Origin: MED-G105 sp039819085
GTDB taxonomy: Bacteria > Pseudomonadota > Alphaproteobacteria > Caulobacterales > Parvularculaceae
Reading direction: 5' to 3'
Length of the DNA: 64,000 nucleotides
Assembly (NCBI GenBank): GCA_039819085.1
Contig: JBCBSQ010000004.1
Span: 115,043-179,042, forward strand
Positions within the stretch are counted from its first letter, which is position 1, and each line of letters opens with the position of its first letter. The position numbers and the translations under genes are program-made. The notes under the pieces are model-generated. The model was not told where the DNA came from, made no database searches, and saw nothing but the letters and a program-made list of their open reading frames with translations. Positions 25,892 through 35,574 of the stretch are shown in pieces.

Positions 25892-26674
25892 TCATGCGGC
25901 TTTCAGCCGGCGGTGGATCTCAAATAGTCCGTCGATCGTCAAATCGCCGTCAAAATGATCGATGCTTTTCGTCGCGCCCTCAAAAAGCGACGCGACCCCG
26001 CCGGTGGCGACAACCGTCATGGGCGAGGGATACTCCGCCTTGATGCGTTCAACGACGCCTTCAATGAGGCTGATATAGCCCCAGAAAACGCCGGACTGCA
26101 TGGCGCCGATGGTGTCGACGCCAATCACTTTCGCCGGCCGTTCGATGGCGACGCGCGGCAATTGCGCCGCCGCGTCATGGAGCGCCTGCATGGAGAGGTT
26201 GATCCCGGGCGCGATGACGCCGCCTTCAAAGCCGCCGTCCGCGCCCACAATGTCGAAATTCGTCGCCGTGCCGCTGTCGACGATGACGAGCGGCCCGCCA
26301 TACTTCGAAAACCCGCCGACGGCGTTGACGAGCCGGTCCGCGCCGGCCTCAGTCGGTTTCGGGATACGAACTTCGACGCCCGGGATCGTCGCGGCGGTGA
26401 CGACGAACGGCTCAACCTCGAAATAGCGCCGCGAGAGATTGCGCAAGTGGAAAAGAGATTGCGGCACGACATTCGAGATAACGCAGTCTGTGACGTCCTG
26501 CAGTGAAAACCCCGCAAGCGCCATAAGCTGCGACAGCCAGGCGGCGTATTCGTCCGCCGTCCGGGACGCCGACGTCGCGGTTCGCCAACGCGCCACCGGT
26601 TCATCGCCGTCAAAAAGGGCGAAGGCGGAATTTGTGTTGCCTACATCGAAAGCGAGCAGCATCCCGGACACCAT
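25892..26674 (-). CDS. coaX: Type III pantothenate kinase
   Basis: The roughly 260-residue enzyme phosphorylates pantothenate in the first committed step of CoA synthesis, downstream of PanC also encoded here. ASKHA-fold motifs are present: phosphate-1 'LLAFDVGNTNSAFALF' at the start, 'EAGADRLVNAVG' near 105 with the catalytic Asp, 'VDSGTATNFDIV' near 130 and 'GGVIAPGINLS' near 150. The N-terminal TTG-ATG-GTG-TCC-GGG-ATG leaves the start open; the first ATG is used. It follows birA by 24 bp. Confidence 0.94.
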   Translation of the reverse strand: MVSGMLLAFDVGNTNSAFALFDGDEPVARWRTATSASRTADEYAAWLSQLMALAGFSLQDVTDCVISNVVPQSLFHLRNLSRRYFEVEPFVVTAATIPGVEVRIPKPTEAGADRLVNAVGGFSKYGGPLVIVDSGTATNFDIVGADGGFEGGVIAPGINLSMQALHDAAAQLPRVAIERPAKVIGVDTIGAMQSGVFWGYISLIEGVVERIKAEYPSPMTVVATGGVASLFEGATKSIDHFDGDLTIDGLFEIHRRLKAA

Positions 26675-26698
26675 CAATTGTTCGATCTCGCCCGGGAG

Positions 26699-27457
26699 CT
26701 AGCCGCTCGCCGGTTCGAACCGCAAAGACCCCGCCCGCGCGCGCACGATGCGGCCCTTATCGCTAAGACGCAAGGCGCCATCCGGCTCCAGCCCTTCAAT
26801 TACGCCGGTTTTCTCTTCGCCGGCGCCGGCGACGCAGACCCGCCGACCGACCCCGTAGGCGCGGTCCATCCACGCTCTGCGAATCGGCTCGAACCCTTCG
26901 CGCCGCCATTCAGCGAGACGCTCCGCGAACGCCTCCTCGATCGCTTCGAGCGCCGCTTCCGGCGCCGGCGCGGGTCCGACGACAAGGTCAGCGAGACGCA
27001 CGGTCGCGCGTTCCGGCAATTGCGGCGCCGTGACGATATTGACGCCGACGCCAAGACAGATTGCTGACGCGGGATCGTCGCGCGTCACGAGTTCCGGCAA
27101 TAGACCGCAGATCTTCGCGCCGTCGACAAGGACGTCATTCGGCCATTTCAGTTGCGGCGCCGCGTCCGGCGCCAGGCGTCGCAGCGCCTCGCCAACGGCG
27201 ACGGCGGCGACAAACGAGATTTGCGCCGGCGGCGGATCATCCGCCTGGAGCGTGAAGAGCCGCGTCGCCATCAAGTCGCCGACCGCGCTTTTCCAGGCGT
27301 CGCCCCGTCGTCCGTAGCCGGAGGTCTGGCGTCGCGCGAGGATCCACAAGGGACCGTTCTCGCCAGCCGCCGCGCGCTCCTTCGCCGTCGCGCTCGTGGA
27401 CGCGAGTTCGTCATGGATTTCGACGCGCGCCTCAGGCGTTGGCGGGGTCTCGTCCAT
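26699..27457 (-). CDS. birA: Biotin--[acetyl-CoA-carboxylase] ligase (BirA, lacking the DNA-binding domain)
   Basis: The 252-residue protein has the biotin protein ligase catalytic core: 'LASTSATAKERAA', the ATP/biotin loop 'RRQTSGYGRRGDAWKS' near residue 42, 'LKWPNDVLVDGAKICGLL' near 102 and 'GVGVNIV' near 135. A C-terminal SH3-like cap follows. The N-terminal winged helix of E. coli BirA is missing, so it is expected to biotinylate carboxylases without acting as a repressor. It lies 6 bp after nuoN, the conserved alphaproteobacterial order. Confidence 0.93.
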   Translation of the reverse strand: MDETPPTPEARVEIHDELASTSATAKERAAAGENGPLWILARRQTSGYGRRGDAWKSAVGDLMATRLFTLQADDPPPAQISFVAAVAVGEALRRLAPDAAPQLKWPNDVLVDGAKICGLLPELVTRDDPASAICLGVGVNIVTAPQLPERATVRLADLVVGPAPAPEAALEAIEEAFAERLAEWRREGFEPIRRAWMDRAYGVGRRVCVAGAGEEKTGVIEGLEPDGALRLSDKGRIVRARAGSLRFEPASG

Positions 27458-27463
27458 CGCGTT

Positions 27464-28900
27464 CTAGAACAATGCCGCAGCGGCGGACGTCGCCGCCTGC
27501 TCCAGCGGGCCGATCAGGAACAACAGGCCCGGCAGCATGATCGCCGCGCAAAGGCTCGCCATCAGCCCGAGCCTGACGCCCGGTCCGCTGACGAACGCCG
27601 GCGCGGCGTCGTCGAACCACATGATTTTGACGATCCTGAGGTAATAGAACGCCGCCACCGCGCTCATCAGAACCCCAATGATTGCAAGCCATACAAGGCC
27701 AGCCTCCACCGCCGCGCCGAAGACGAAGAGCTTGCCGAAGAACCCGCCCGTGGGCGGCACGCCAGCGAGGGAGAAGAGCAATATCCCTAAAATGAGAGCA
27801 AGGCTTTTGTCGGTCTCGGCGAGGCCGGCGAGGTCGGAGATGTTCTCCGTACGGCCGCCCTGGCGGCGCATCAAAAGCACGCAGGCGAACGAGCCGATCG
27901 TCATGACGATATAAACGGCCATGTAGATAAGAACGCCGGAGATCCCGCGCTCGGTGCCGGCCGCGAGGCCGACAAGCGCGAAACCCATATGGCCGATGGA
28001 AGAGTACGCGAGAAGGCGTTTCACATTCGTCTGAACGATGGCGGAGAATGACCCCACCGCCATCGACGCGACGGCGAGCATGGCGATGACGGGCCGCCAA
28101 TCGGAAATGGCTTCGGGAAACGCGCCGACGAGCGCGCGGGCGAAGAGCGCCATGGCGGCGAGCTTCGGCGCAGCGGCGAAGAACGCCGTCACCGGCGTCG
28201 GCGCGCCTTCATAAACGTCCGGGGTCCACATGTGGAACGGCGCGGCGGAGACTTTGAACGCGAGCCCGCAAATCATGAACACGAGGCCCACGACGAGGCC
28301 GGGGCTCGCCCCCTCCGCGGTCGCGACCCGCGCGATCGCCTCAAAGCCGGTGGCGCCGGTGAAGCCGTAAACAAGCGACGCGCCATACAGCAATAGCCCT
28401 GACGACAACGCGCCGAGCACGAAGTATTTAAGGCCGGCTTCAGTGGAGCGACGGCTGTCGCGGTTGATGGCGGCGAGGACGTAGAGCGCGAGGCTCTGGG
28501 TCTCGATCGCCATGTAGAGCGCGATAAGGTCATTGGCGGACACCATCAGCCCCATGCCGACAGCGGCGAGGGTGATCAGGATCGGATATTCAAAGCGCCG
28601 AACGCCGCTGCCCTCGCGTTCTTCATTGGACATCAGGATCGCGAACGCCGCCGCGCCGAAAATCAGCGCCTTGGCGAATTGCGAAAACGCATCGATGCGG
28701 AAGGCCCCGGCGAACGCTTCCGCGTCAACGCCGCCGCCAAGCGCCACGAGAGCCGTCGCGGCGAGCAACAGCCCGACGCAGGCGAGCGAGACGACCTCGC
28801 CCGCCTCGTCATCGAAGACGCCATAGATAAGAAGTCCCATCGCGCCGAGAACAAGCGCGAGTTCCGGCAGAAAGAGGCTTAATGATTCAAAAACACTCAT
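27464..28900 (-). CDS. nuoN: NADH-quinone oxidoreductase subunit N
   Basis: This 478-residue antiporter-like membrane subunit of complex I has about 14 helices. Typical stretches are 'NDLIALYMAIETQSLALYVLAA', 'KYFVLGALSSGLLLYG', 'FKVSAAPFHMWTPDVYEGAP' with the channel Lys and His, and 'LAYSSIGHMGFALVG'. The ATG at 28900 has GGAGG about nine bases upstream and is preferred over 28921. Last of the nuo genes, followed closely by birA. Confidence 0.95.
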   Translation of the reverse strand: MSVFESLSLFLPELALVLGAMGLLIYGVFDDEAGEVVSLACVGLLLAATALVALGGGVDAEAFAGAFRIDAFSQFAKALIFGAAAFAILMSNEEREGSGVRRFEYPILITLAAVGMGLMVSANDLIALYMAIETQSLALYVLAAINRDSRRSTEAGLKYFVLGALSSGLLLYGASLVYGFTGATGFEAIARVATAEGASPGLVVGLVFMICGLAFKVSAAPFHMWTPDVYEGAPTPVTAFFAAAPKLAAMALFARALVGAFPEAISDWRPVIAMLAVASMAVGSFSAIVQTNVKRLLAYSSIGHMGFALVGLAAGTERGISGVLIYMAVYIVMTIGSFACVLLMRRQGGRTENISDLAGLAETDKSLALILGILLFSLAGVPPTGGFFGKLFVFGAAVEAGLVWLAIIGVLMSAVAAFYYLRIVKIMWFDDAAPAFVSGPGVRLGLMASLCAAIMLPGLLFLIGPLEQAATSAAAALF

Positions 28901-28904
28901 ATCC

Positions 28905-30491
28905 TCAGCCTCCGGACGCAATAAGACGCCCGGCGTCGTAGGTGTTCATGAGAAGGTCCACCGAGGGCGAAAAGACGCTGAGCGCCGGGTGCGGATAGAC
29001 GCCAAGATAGAGCGCGAACAACATCAGGACCGCGAGCATGGAGAGTTCGCGCGCATCGACGTCCGGGATGGTCATCAAGGCGTCTTTGGTCAGTTCGCCG
29101 AACATCACCTGTCGATAGAGCCGCAAACCATACGCCGCCGACAGGATCACGCCAAAGGCCGCAAAGAACGCGATCCAGGAGTTCACTTTAAACGCGCCCG
29201 CCATCGTCAGAAACTCGCCGACAAAGCCGGAAACGCCCGGCAGGCCGACATTCCCCATGGTGAAAAAGAGGAAGATGAAGGCGTAGAACGGCATCCGGTG
29301 GACGAGCCCGCCATAGGCCGAAATCTCGCGCGTGTGCATGCGGTCATAGACGACGCCGACGCACAAGAAGAGCGCGCCTGAGATGAAGCCGTGGCTCACC
29401 ATCTGGAAGAGAGCGCCTTCAATGCCCTGCTTGGTGCCGGTGAAGATGCCCATAGTGACGAAGCCCATATGGGCGACGGAGGAATAGGCGATGAGCTTTT
29501 TCATGTCCTCCTGCGCGAGCGCCACAAGAGACGTGTAGATGATCGCGATGACGGACAGCGCGAAGACCACCGGCGCAAAGTCCGCGCTGGCGATGGGGAA
29601 CATCGGCAGCGAGAAGCGTAAAAATCCGTAGCCGCCCATTTTCAGGAGGATCGCCGCGAGGATGACCGAGCCCGCTGTCGGCGCCTGAACGTGCGCGTCG
29701 GGCAGCCAGGTGTGGACCGGCCACATCGGCATCTTCACCGCGAAAGACGCGAAAAACGCCCACCAGAGCCAGGTCTGGGCGCCGGCGGGGAACGCGGTCT
29801 GCTGAAGGGTCGGCACGTCGGTCGTGCCGGTCTGGGCGAACATCCACAGGATCGCCACCAGCATCAGAACCGAACCGAGGAACGTGAACAGGAAGAACTT
29901 GATCGCGGCGTAGACGCGGCTCGGCATCCTGTAGCCCGCGAACTCTTTCACGCCCGTAGAGCCCCACACGCCGATGACGAGGAACATCGGGATCAGACTG
30001 CCCTCGAAGAAGAGATAGAAGACGATGAGGTCGAGCGCGCAGAAAACGCCGATGACCAGCGTCTCCATCACCAGGAAGGCGATCATGTAATCGGCGACGC
30101 GCGACTTGATCGAGTTCCACGAGGCGATGACGCAAATCGGAAAGAAGAACGTCGTCAGCAGGACGAACAGGACCGAGATGCCGTCAACGCCCATCTTGTA
30201 GTTTACGCCGGCGATCCATTCGGACTCTTCAACAAGCTGATAGCCGCCAAGACTCGGATCGTAGTACGCGACGTACACGAACAAAGAGATGATGAAGACG
30301 CCGAGCGTGAAGAGGAGCGCGACGCGCTTTGCGTTGCGGTCGACGTCTTCAAGCGCCTCCGGCGCGATCGCGCCGCCATCGACCCTCGGGGCCGTCGCGC
30401 GGCCGAGCATGATGAACAGCGCGCCGGCAAGCGGCGCAAACGTGATGAGGCTCAGCCAGGGAATGGAGAGCGCGTCGCCGAAGTCGGTCAT
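28905..30491 (-). CDS. nuoM: NADH-quinone oxidoreductase subunit M
   Basis: The 528-residue proton-pumping subunit carries the Mrp/Nuo antiporter motifs 'VLFVLLTTFFFPICVIAS', 'FFEGSLIPMFLVIGVWG', 'FAVKMPMWPVHTWLPDAHVQAPTAGS' (channel Lys/His) and 'YSSVAHMGFVTMG'. Its ATG overlaps the nuoL stop (ATGA), implying coupled translation of L and M. Confidence 0.96.
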   Translation of the reverse strand: MTDFGDALSIPWLSLITFAPLAGALFIMLGRATAPRVDGGAIAPEALEDVDRNAKRVALLFTLGVFIISLFVYVAYYDPSLGGYQLVEESEWIAGVNYKMGVDGISVLFVLLTTFFFPICVIASWNSIKSRVADYMIAFLVMETLVIGVFCALDLIVFYLFFEGSLIPMFLVIGVWGSTGVKEFAGYRMPSRVYAAIKFFLFTFLGSVLMLVAILWMFAQTGTTDVPTLQQTAFPAGAQTWLWWAFFASFAVKMPMWPVHTWLPDAHVQAPTAGSVILAAILLKMGGYGFLRFSLPMFPIASADFAPVVFALSVIAIIYTSLVALAQEDMKKLIAYSSVAHMGFVTMGIFTGTKQGIEGALFQMVSHGFISGALFLCVGVVYDRMHTREISAYGGLVHRMPFYAFIFLFFTMGNVGLPGVSGFVGEFLTMAGAFKVNSWIAFFAAFGVILSAAYGLRLYRQVMFGELTKDALMTIPDVDARELSMLAVLMLFALYLGVYPHPALSVFSPSVDLLMNTYDAGRLIASGG

Positions 30492-32647
30492 TGGCCGCCC
30501 CCTGCGCGGACGATGATGAAGGTCAACAGGACGGCGACGCCGATCAGCATCGCAAAGGCGTAATGGTACATATAGCCGGTCTGAACTTTGACGAGGCGCT
30601 TGGCGCTCGCCGCGACGCTCGCCGCGACGCCGTCCGGCCCGAAGCCGTCAATGACCCGGCCATCGCCCTGCCGCCACAGGAACCGGCCCATTGCGAGCGC
30701 CGGCTGGACGAGCAAACGGTCATAGATTTCGTCGAAGTACCACTTGTTCTTCAGGAACGCGTAGATCATGCCGCCTTCGCGCAGGAGCCCGGGCTTCAGC
30801 GGGTTGGAGCCGGCGTAGTGCGCGACCGCCGCGCCGGTTCCAAGCAGCATCGCCGCGAACGGCGCCCATAGGACCCAGGTCGGGACGTGGTGTCCGCCTT
30901 CCGCGTGCTCCCCGGCCGCGTGTCCGCCTCCTCCGTGGACGCCTTCATCTGCGCCATGAGCAGTTTCTTCAGCATGGCCTTCATCCGCATGGGACGCTTC
31001 TTTGGAAGGCGCGCCATGATCGGCCTCATAACCTTCCGCATGGCCGCCGCCATGGTCCGCGATCGGGATCGCGCCATGCCAGAACGAGGCCGCCTTGTCG
31101 CCGACAAACTGAGGATAAAACGCCATGCCGGCCGCAAGCGCGCCGACCGCGAGCGGTACGAGCGGCGCCAGCATTGTGTTCGGCACTTCGTGCGGGTGCT
31201 TGCGCACATGCTCCGGCGCGCGGCTCGGGCCATAGAACGTCAGGAACATGAGGCGCCAGGAATAGAACGCCGTCATCACCGCAGCCAGGAGGCCCATGAC
31301 AAAGGCGAACATGCCGAAGGCCCTGCCCTCGGTACCGGCGAGATAGGCGCTCTCAATCACCATGTCCTTCGAGACGAAGCCGGCGAGTCCTAAGGGCGCG
31401 CCGAAGATTTTGACGCCCGGCACGCCGACGCCGGTAATCGCAAGCGTCCCGATCAGCATAAAGATATGGGTCAGCGGCAATAGATTGATGACGCCCCCCA
31501 TCTTCTTGGTGTCCTGCTCATGGTGCATGCCGATGATCACCGAGCCGGAGCCCAGGAAGAGAAGCGCCTTGAAGAAGGCGTGCGTGAAGAGGTGGAACAT
31601 CGCCGCGCCATAGGCGCCGACGCCCGCGGCGAAGAACATGTAGCCAAGCTGCGAGCAGGTCGAATAGGCGATGACCTTCTTGATGTCGTCCTGCAGGAGC
31701 CCGACCGTCGCGGCGAAGAACGCCGTCGTCGCGCCGATGAGCGTCACCATCGCCGCCGCGGCCGGCGCGGCCTCGTAGATCTCCGCGGTCCGGCAGACGA
31801 GGAAAACGCCCGCGGTCACCATGGTTGCGGCGTGGATCAGCGCGGAGACCGGCGTCGGTCCCTCCATCGCATCCGGCAGCCAGGTATGCAGCAGGAACTG
31901 CGCCGACTTGCCCATCGCGCCGATAAAGAGAAGAACGCCGATTATCGTCAGGGCGTGCCAGTCCGCGCCGAAGACGTTGATGGTCAGCTCGCGGATCGGC
32001 GCGCCGGCCTCCGCGCCGAATGGCGTTGCAACGGCGTTCGACCGAACCGCGTCAAGAACAGCGTCGAACTGCACCGATCCGAAGACGTAGAAGATGCAAA
32101 AGACCCCGAGCGCGAAGCCGAAATCCCCCACCCGGTTGACGACGAAAGCCTTGATCGCGGCGTCATTCGCCGATTTCTTTTTGAACCAGAAGCCGATGAG
32201 CAGATAAGAGGCGAGCCCGACGCCTTCCCAGCCGAAAAAGAGCTGGACGAAATTGTCCGCGGTCACGAGCGTCAGCATCGCGAAGGTGAAGAGCGAGAGG
32301 TAGGCGAAGAAGCGCGGCTGCTCGCCGTATTCCTTCATGTAGCCCATGGAATAGACGTGCACGAGGAACGACACTGAATTGACGACGACCAGCATCGTCG
32401 CGGACAGCGTATCCAGCCGCACCGCCCAGTCGACGTCAAACGCGCCTGACTTGATCCACTCGAAGAGGACGACCGTGCGCGCGTGGCCACCGAGCGCGAC
32501 GTCGAAGAACAGGATCCAGGCGTAGACGGCGGCGAGGCCCACCAGCGTCGAGGTCAGAATTTCCGACGCGCGCGGCCCGGCGAGCCGCGAGACCGGCATC
32601 GACAGCATCGCGCCGAAGAGCGGCGCAAGAACAACAAGAGACTCCAT
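30488..32647 (-). CDS. nuoL: NADH-quinone oxidoreductase subunit L, with a His-rich loop
   Basis: The 719-residue distal pump of complex I has the usual antiporter core ('GWEGVGLASYLLIGFWFKK', 'GKSAQFLLHTWLPDAMEGPTPVSALIHAATMV', 'YSTCSQLGYMFFAAGVG'). Then comes the long region leading to the lateral helix and its final membrane segment. Between about residues 525 and 590 is a Gly/His/Glu-rich insert with more than a dozen His, before 'HHVPTWVLWAP'. Relatives vary at this loop. It lies 13 bp after nuoK. Confidence 0.96.
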   Translation of the reverse strand: MESLVVLAPLFGAMLSMPVSRLAGPRASEILTSTLVGLAAVYAWILFFDVALGGHARTVVLFEWIKSGAFDVDWAVRLDTLSATMLVVVNSVSFLVHVYSMGYMKEYGEQPRFFAYLSLFTFAMLTLVTADNFVQLFFGWEGVGLASYLLIGFWFKKKSANDAAIKAFVVNRVGDFGFALGVFCIFYVFGSVQFDAVLDAVRSNAVATPFGAEAGAPIRELTINVFGADWHALTIIGVLLFIGAMGKSAQFLLHTWLPDAMEGPTPVSALIHAATMVTAGVFLVCRTAEIYEAAPAAAAMVTLIGATTAFFAATVGLLQDDIKKVIAYSTCSQLGYMFFAAGVGAYGAAMFHLFTHAFFKALLFLGSGSVIIGMHHEQDTKKMGGVINLLPLTHIFMLIGTLAITGVGVPGVKIFGAPLGLAGFVSKDMVIESAYLAGTEGRAFGMFAFVMGLLAAVMTAFYSWRLMFLTFYGPSRAPEHVRKHPHEVPNTMLAPLVPLAVGALAAGMAFYPQFVGDKAASFWHGAIPIADHGGGHAEGYEADHGAPSKEASHADEGHAEETAHGADEGVHGGGGHAAGEHAEGGHHVPTWVLWAPFAAMLLGTGAAVAHYAGSNPLKPGLLREGGMIYAFLKNKWYFDEIYDRLLVQPALAMGRFLWRQGDGRVIDGFGPDGVAASVAASAKRLVKVQTGYMYHYAFAMLIGVAVLLTFIIVRAGGGQ

Positions 32648-32660
32648 TTTCTCCGGGCCC

Positions 32661-32972
32661 TTAGTTCTTCATCAGGTTCGCGTCGTCGACGGAGATATCG
32701 CCGCGATTGCGGAAATACGCCACCAGGATCGCGAGCCCGACGGCGGCTTCGGCCGCCGCCACGGTGAGGATCATGAATGCGAAGACCTGCCCCGTCAGAT
32801 CACCCAGGAATTGCGAAAAGGCGACAAAGTTGATGTTCACCGACAGGAGCATCAGTTCAATCGACATCAGGATGATGATGACGTTCTTCCGATTGAGGAA
32901 GATGCCGGCCATGCCAATGGCGAACAGGATCGCCGCCACTGACAGGTAATGTCCAAGTCCGATGTCCATCAT
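32661..32972 (-). CDS. nuoK: NADH-quinone oxidoreductase subunit K
   Basis: The 103-residue, three-helix subunit starts 'MMDIGLGHYLSVAAILFAIG' and contains the conserved helix-2 Glu in 'MSIELMLLSVNINFVAFS' and the second Glu in 'VAAAEAAVGLAI'. These Glu lie on the proton path. Length is standard. A 132-bp gap with a palindromic repeat separates it from nuoJ. Confidence 0.96.
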   Translation of the reverse strand: MMDIGLGHYLSVAAILFAIGMAGIFLNRKNVIIILMSIELMLLSVNINFVAFSQFLGDLTGQVFAFMILTVAAAEAAVGLAILVAYFRNRGDISVDDANLMKN

Positions 32973-32992
32973 CCTTGTCCTTCAATTAGGCC

Positions 32993-33082
32993 GTCATCCT
33001 GAGGAGGGCGACGCCTTCGTCCTTCAATACAACGCCTCGCGGCGGCTCCGCAGAATGAAGCCTCGCGCGTCTAGAAGGATCG
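32993..33082. repeat. Intergenic palindromic repeat inside the nuo locus
   Basis: The nuoJ-nuoK gap holds an element opening GTCATCCTGAGGAGGGCG and closing GTCTAGAAGGATCG. CATCCT and AGGAT pair at its ends, the pattern of alphaproteobacterial intergenic mosaic palindromes. A related, cleaner copy lies at 51490-51527. Confidence 0.55.
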
Positions 33083-33104
33083 ATTGGAAATTGCTCGGGG
33101 CGCA

Positions 33105-33740
33105 TTAAATCCCCTGCCCGGTGCGGACGTTCTTCATCTCAACCGCCGTCGCGCGCTCGCGGCCGACCTGCTCGACCGGATCCTGTTTGCGAATTCCCTC
33201 GCGGGTCCGGAACGTCAGGACAATCGCGCCAATCATGGCGACGAGGAGAATGACGCCGGCGATCTGAAAATAGTGCACGTAATCCGTGTAAAGAACGAGA
33301 CCAAGCGCCTCGATGTTGTTCGGCGCGGCCGGATCCGCGCCGGTCTCGGCCGCCGTCGGGATCGGATGCGCGCGGACGAGCGAGGCGTCGTCCGGAAATG
33401 TCCAGGCCGCCACGATCAGAACGAGCTCAACGACAATAATCGTCGCAATCGCTCCGCCAATCGGCAGATATTGAAGAAAGCCCTGGCGCAACTCCACAAA
33501 GTCGACGTCCAGCATCATCACCACGAAAAGGAACAGGACCGCCACCGCGCCGATATAGACGACCAGGAGCAGCATCGCGAGATACTCCGCGCCCATCAGA
33601 ATGAAGAGCCCCGCCGCGCCGAAAAAGGCGAGGATCAGGAACATCACCGAATGGACGGGATTGCGCGCGGATATCGTCATGACGCCCGACGCCACCACGG
33701 TGATGGCGAAGACCCAGAACATGAAGGCGGCGAAGGTCAT
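33105..33740 (-). CDS. nuoJ: NADH-quinone oxidoreductase subunit J
   Basis: The 211-residue, five-helix subunit carries the family's 'RNPVHSVMFLILAFFGAAGLF' and 'GAEYLAMLLLVVYIGAVAVLFLFVVMML' (the pi-bulge helix 3). The C-terminal tail is charged and variable. nuoI lies 144 bp upstream with no gene between. Confidence 0.95.
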   Translation of the reverse strand: MTFAAFMFWVFAITVVASGVMTISARNPVHSVMFLILAFFGAAGLFILMGAEYLAMLLLVVYIGAVAVLFLFVVMMLDVDFVELRQGFLQYLPIGGAIATIIVVELVLIVAAWTFPDDASLVRAHPIPTAAETGADPAAPNNIEALGLVLYTDYVHYFQIAGVILLVAMIGAIVLTFRTREGIRKQDPVEQVGRERATAVEMKNVRTGQGI

Positions 33741-33884
33741 GGCGGAAACGACTTATCTTTTTTTGGCCTCGCCCGCGCAAAGGGCTGAGACTGCAATTTG
33801 GCGCGCTGCGTTGCGGCGGTTGGCGTTGTCTAGACCGCTCCTCACCGCGTTGCAAAGGCCGCATCCAATGACGCCGGCCGCGAC

Positions 33885-34373
33885 CTACCGATACGGCGCG
33901 TCCAGCTCCAGATTCTTTGCGATTTCCCGCTCCCACCGGTCGCCATTCGCAAGCAGGCGGTCCTTGTCGTAGAACAGTTCTTCGCGGGTCTCAGTGGCGA
34001 ACTCAAAATTCGGACCTTCGACGATCGCGTCCACCGGGCACGCCTCCTGGCAGTAGCCGCAGTAAATGCACTTCGTCATGTCGATGTCGTAGCGCGTCGT
34101 GCGCCGCGAGCCGTCTTCGCGCGGCTCCGCTTCGATAGTGATCGCCTGGGCCGGGCAGATCGCTTCGCACAGCTTGCAGGCGATGCAGCGCTCTTCGCCG
34201 TTCGGATAGCGCCGCAGCGCATGCTCGCCGCGGAAACGCGGGCTGAGCGGTCCCTTTTCAAACGGATAATTGATGGTCGCCTTTGGACGGAAGTAGTATC
34301 GCATGGCGAGACCAAACGCCTTGACGAAATCAAGCAGCGCAAAGCCTTTGACGGCGCGGGCGAAATTCGACAT
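33885..34373 (-). CDS. nuoI: NADH-quinone oxidoreductase subunit I
   Basis: The 162-residue ferredoxin-like subunit carries two [4Fe-4S] motifs, 'CIACKLCEAICPAQA' near 60 and 'CIYCGYCQEACPVDAIVEGP' near 100, which bind clusters N6a and N6b on the way to the quinone site. N-terminal 'PFEKGPLSPRFRGEHALRRYPNGEERC' is typical. It starts immediately after the nuoH stop with no gap. Confidence 0.97.
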   Translation of the reverse strand: MSNFARAVKGFALLDFVKAFGLAMRYYFRPKATINYPFEKGPLSPRFRGEHALRRYPNGEERCIACKLCEAICPAQAITIEAEPREDGSRRTTRYDIDMTKCIYCGYCQEACPVDAIVEGPNFEFATETREELFYDKDRLLANGDRWEREIAKNLELDAPYR

Positions 34374-35456
34374 CTAGCCCCTCCAGCTGTGGAAATGCTC
34401 CGCAAGCGGCGGAAACGCCAGGAGCACGCCGCTGACCAGAACCACCCAGACAAGCGACAGCGGCAGAAAAATCTTCCAGCCGATCCGCATCAACTGGTCA
34501 TAGCGGTAGCGCGGCACGATCGCCTTCACCATTGCGAACAGGAAGAAGAAGAAGACGACCTTGATCCCGAACCAGAACACCGGGATGGAATCGAAGGGCG
34601 CGCCTGGGATCGGCGAATGCCAGCCGCCAAAGAACAGAGTCGTTAGGAGCGCGCACATCAACACGATGTTGGCGAGTTCGCCGATCATGAACATCAAGAA
34701 GAGCGTTGAGGCGTACTCGACCTGATACCCGGCGACGAGCTCCGATTCGGCTTCAGGCAGGTCAAACGGCGGCCGGTTCGTCTCCGCGAGCGCAGAGATG
34801 AAGAACACCACGAACATCGGAAACAAGGGGATGAAATGCCAATTCAGCATGCCCATCCCCCGATCCTGACTCTCCACGATATCGGAGAGGTTCAACGACC
34901 CAACGAGCAGCAGGACAGTGATGATCACGAAGCCGATTGAGACCTCATAGGAGACCATCTGCGCCGCCGAGCGCAGGCTGCCGAGGAAGGGATATTTCGA
35001 ATTCGACGCCCAGCCGCCGATGATGACCCCGTAAACGCCGAGCGACGAGATCGCGAAGATATAGAGAATGCCCACATTGATGTCGGCGCCGACCATGCCC
35101 GGTCCGACCGGGATCACCGCCCACCCGACCAACGCCAGTACGAACGTCAAAATCGGCGCGACGACAAACAATGACTTGTTGGCGCTCGCCGGGACGACTG
35201 ATTCCTTGATCGCGTATTTGATGAGATCCGCGAAGGACTGCAGGAGGCCGAACGGGCCGACGACGTTCGGACCTTTGCGCATTTGGACCGCGGCCCAGAC
35301 CTTGCGGTCAAAGTACATCAGGAACGCCTGAGCGATCAGCAGCGACAACAGAACCGCCAGCGCCTGAATGGTCGTCGGCAGCAGCCACCCCGCCCAGCCC
35401 GCGTCTGTCGGGCGGGTCGAAACATAGGTCCAGAGGGTCGAAAGAGCGTCGTTCAT
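34374..35456 (-). CDS. nuoH: NADH-quinone oxidoreductase subunit H
   Basis: The 360-residue subunit forms much of the quinone chamber. Typical stretches are 'RKVWAAVQMRKGPNVVGPFGLLQSFADLIKY', 'GGWASNSKYPFLGSLRSAAQMVSYE' and 'AETNRPPFDLPEAESELVAGYQVEY'. The ATG at 35456 is preferred to an upstream TTG (35468). A terminator lies between it and the upstream DUF2807 gene, so nuoH-N probably start from their own promoter. Confidence 0.96.
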   Translation of the reverse strand: MNDALSTLWTYVSTRPTDAGWAGWLLPTTIQALAVLLSLLIAQAFLMYFDRKVWAAVQMRKGPNVVGPFGLLQSFADLIKYAIKESVVPASANKSLFVVAPILTFVLALVGWAVIPVGPGMVGADINVGILYIFAISSLGVYGVIIGGWASNSKYPFLGSLRSAAQMVSYEVSIGFVIITVLLLVGSLNLSDIVESQDRGMGMLNWHFIPLFPMFVVFFISALAETNRPPFDLPEAESELVAGYQVEYASTLFLMFMIGELANIVLMCALLTTLFFGGWHSPIPGAPFDSIPVFWFGIKVVFFFFLFAMVKAIVPRYRYDQLMRIGWKIFLPLSLVWVVLVSGVLLAFPPLAEHFHSWRG

Positions 35457-35574
35457 TGAGATCCGCAATCAATTTTGCGGAGCAATAAGCCGGATCGCGC
35501 GCCTCGTCACTACCCTTGCGCGGTTTGCCCATCTGACCGCGCCTGCTCGCCGCGGCGCCATTCCTCCTTGGACA

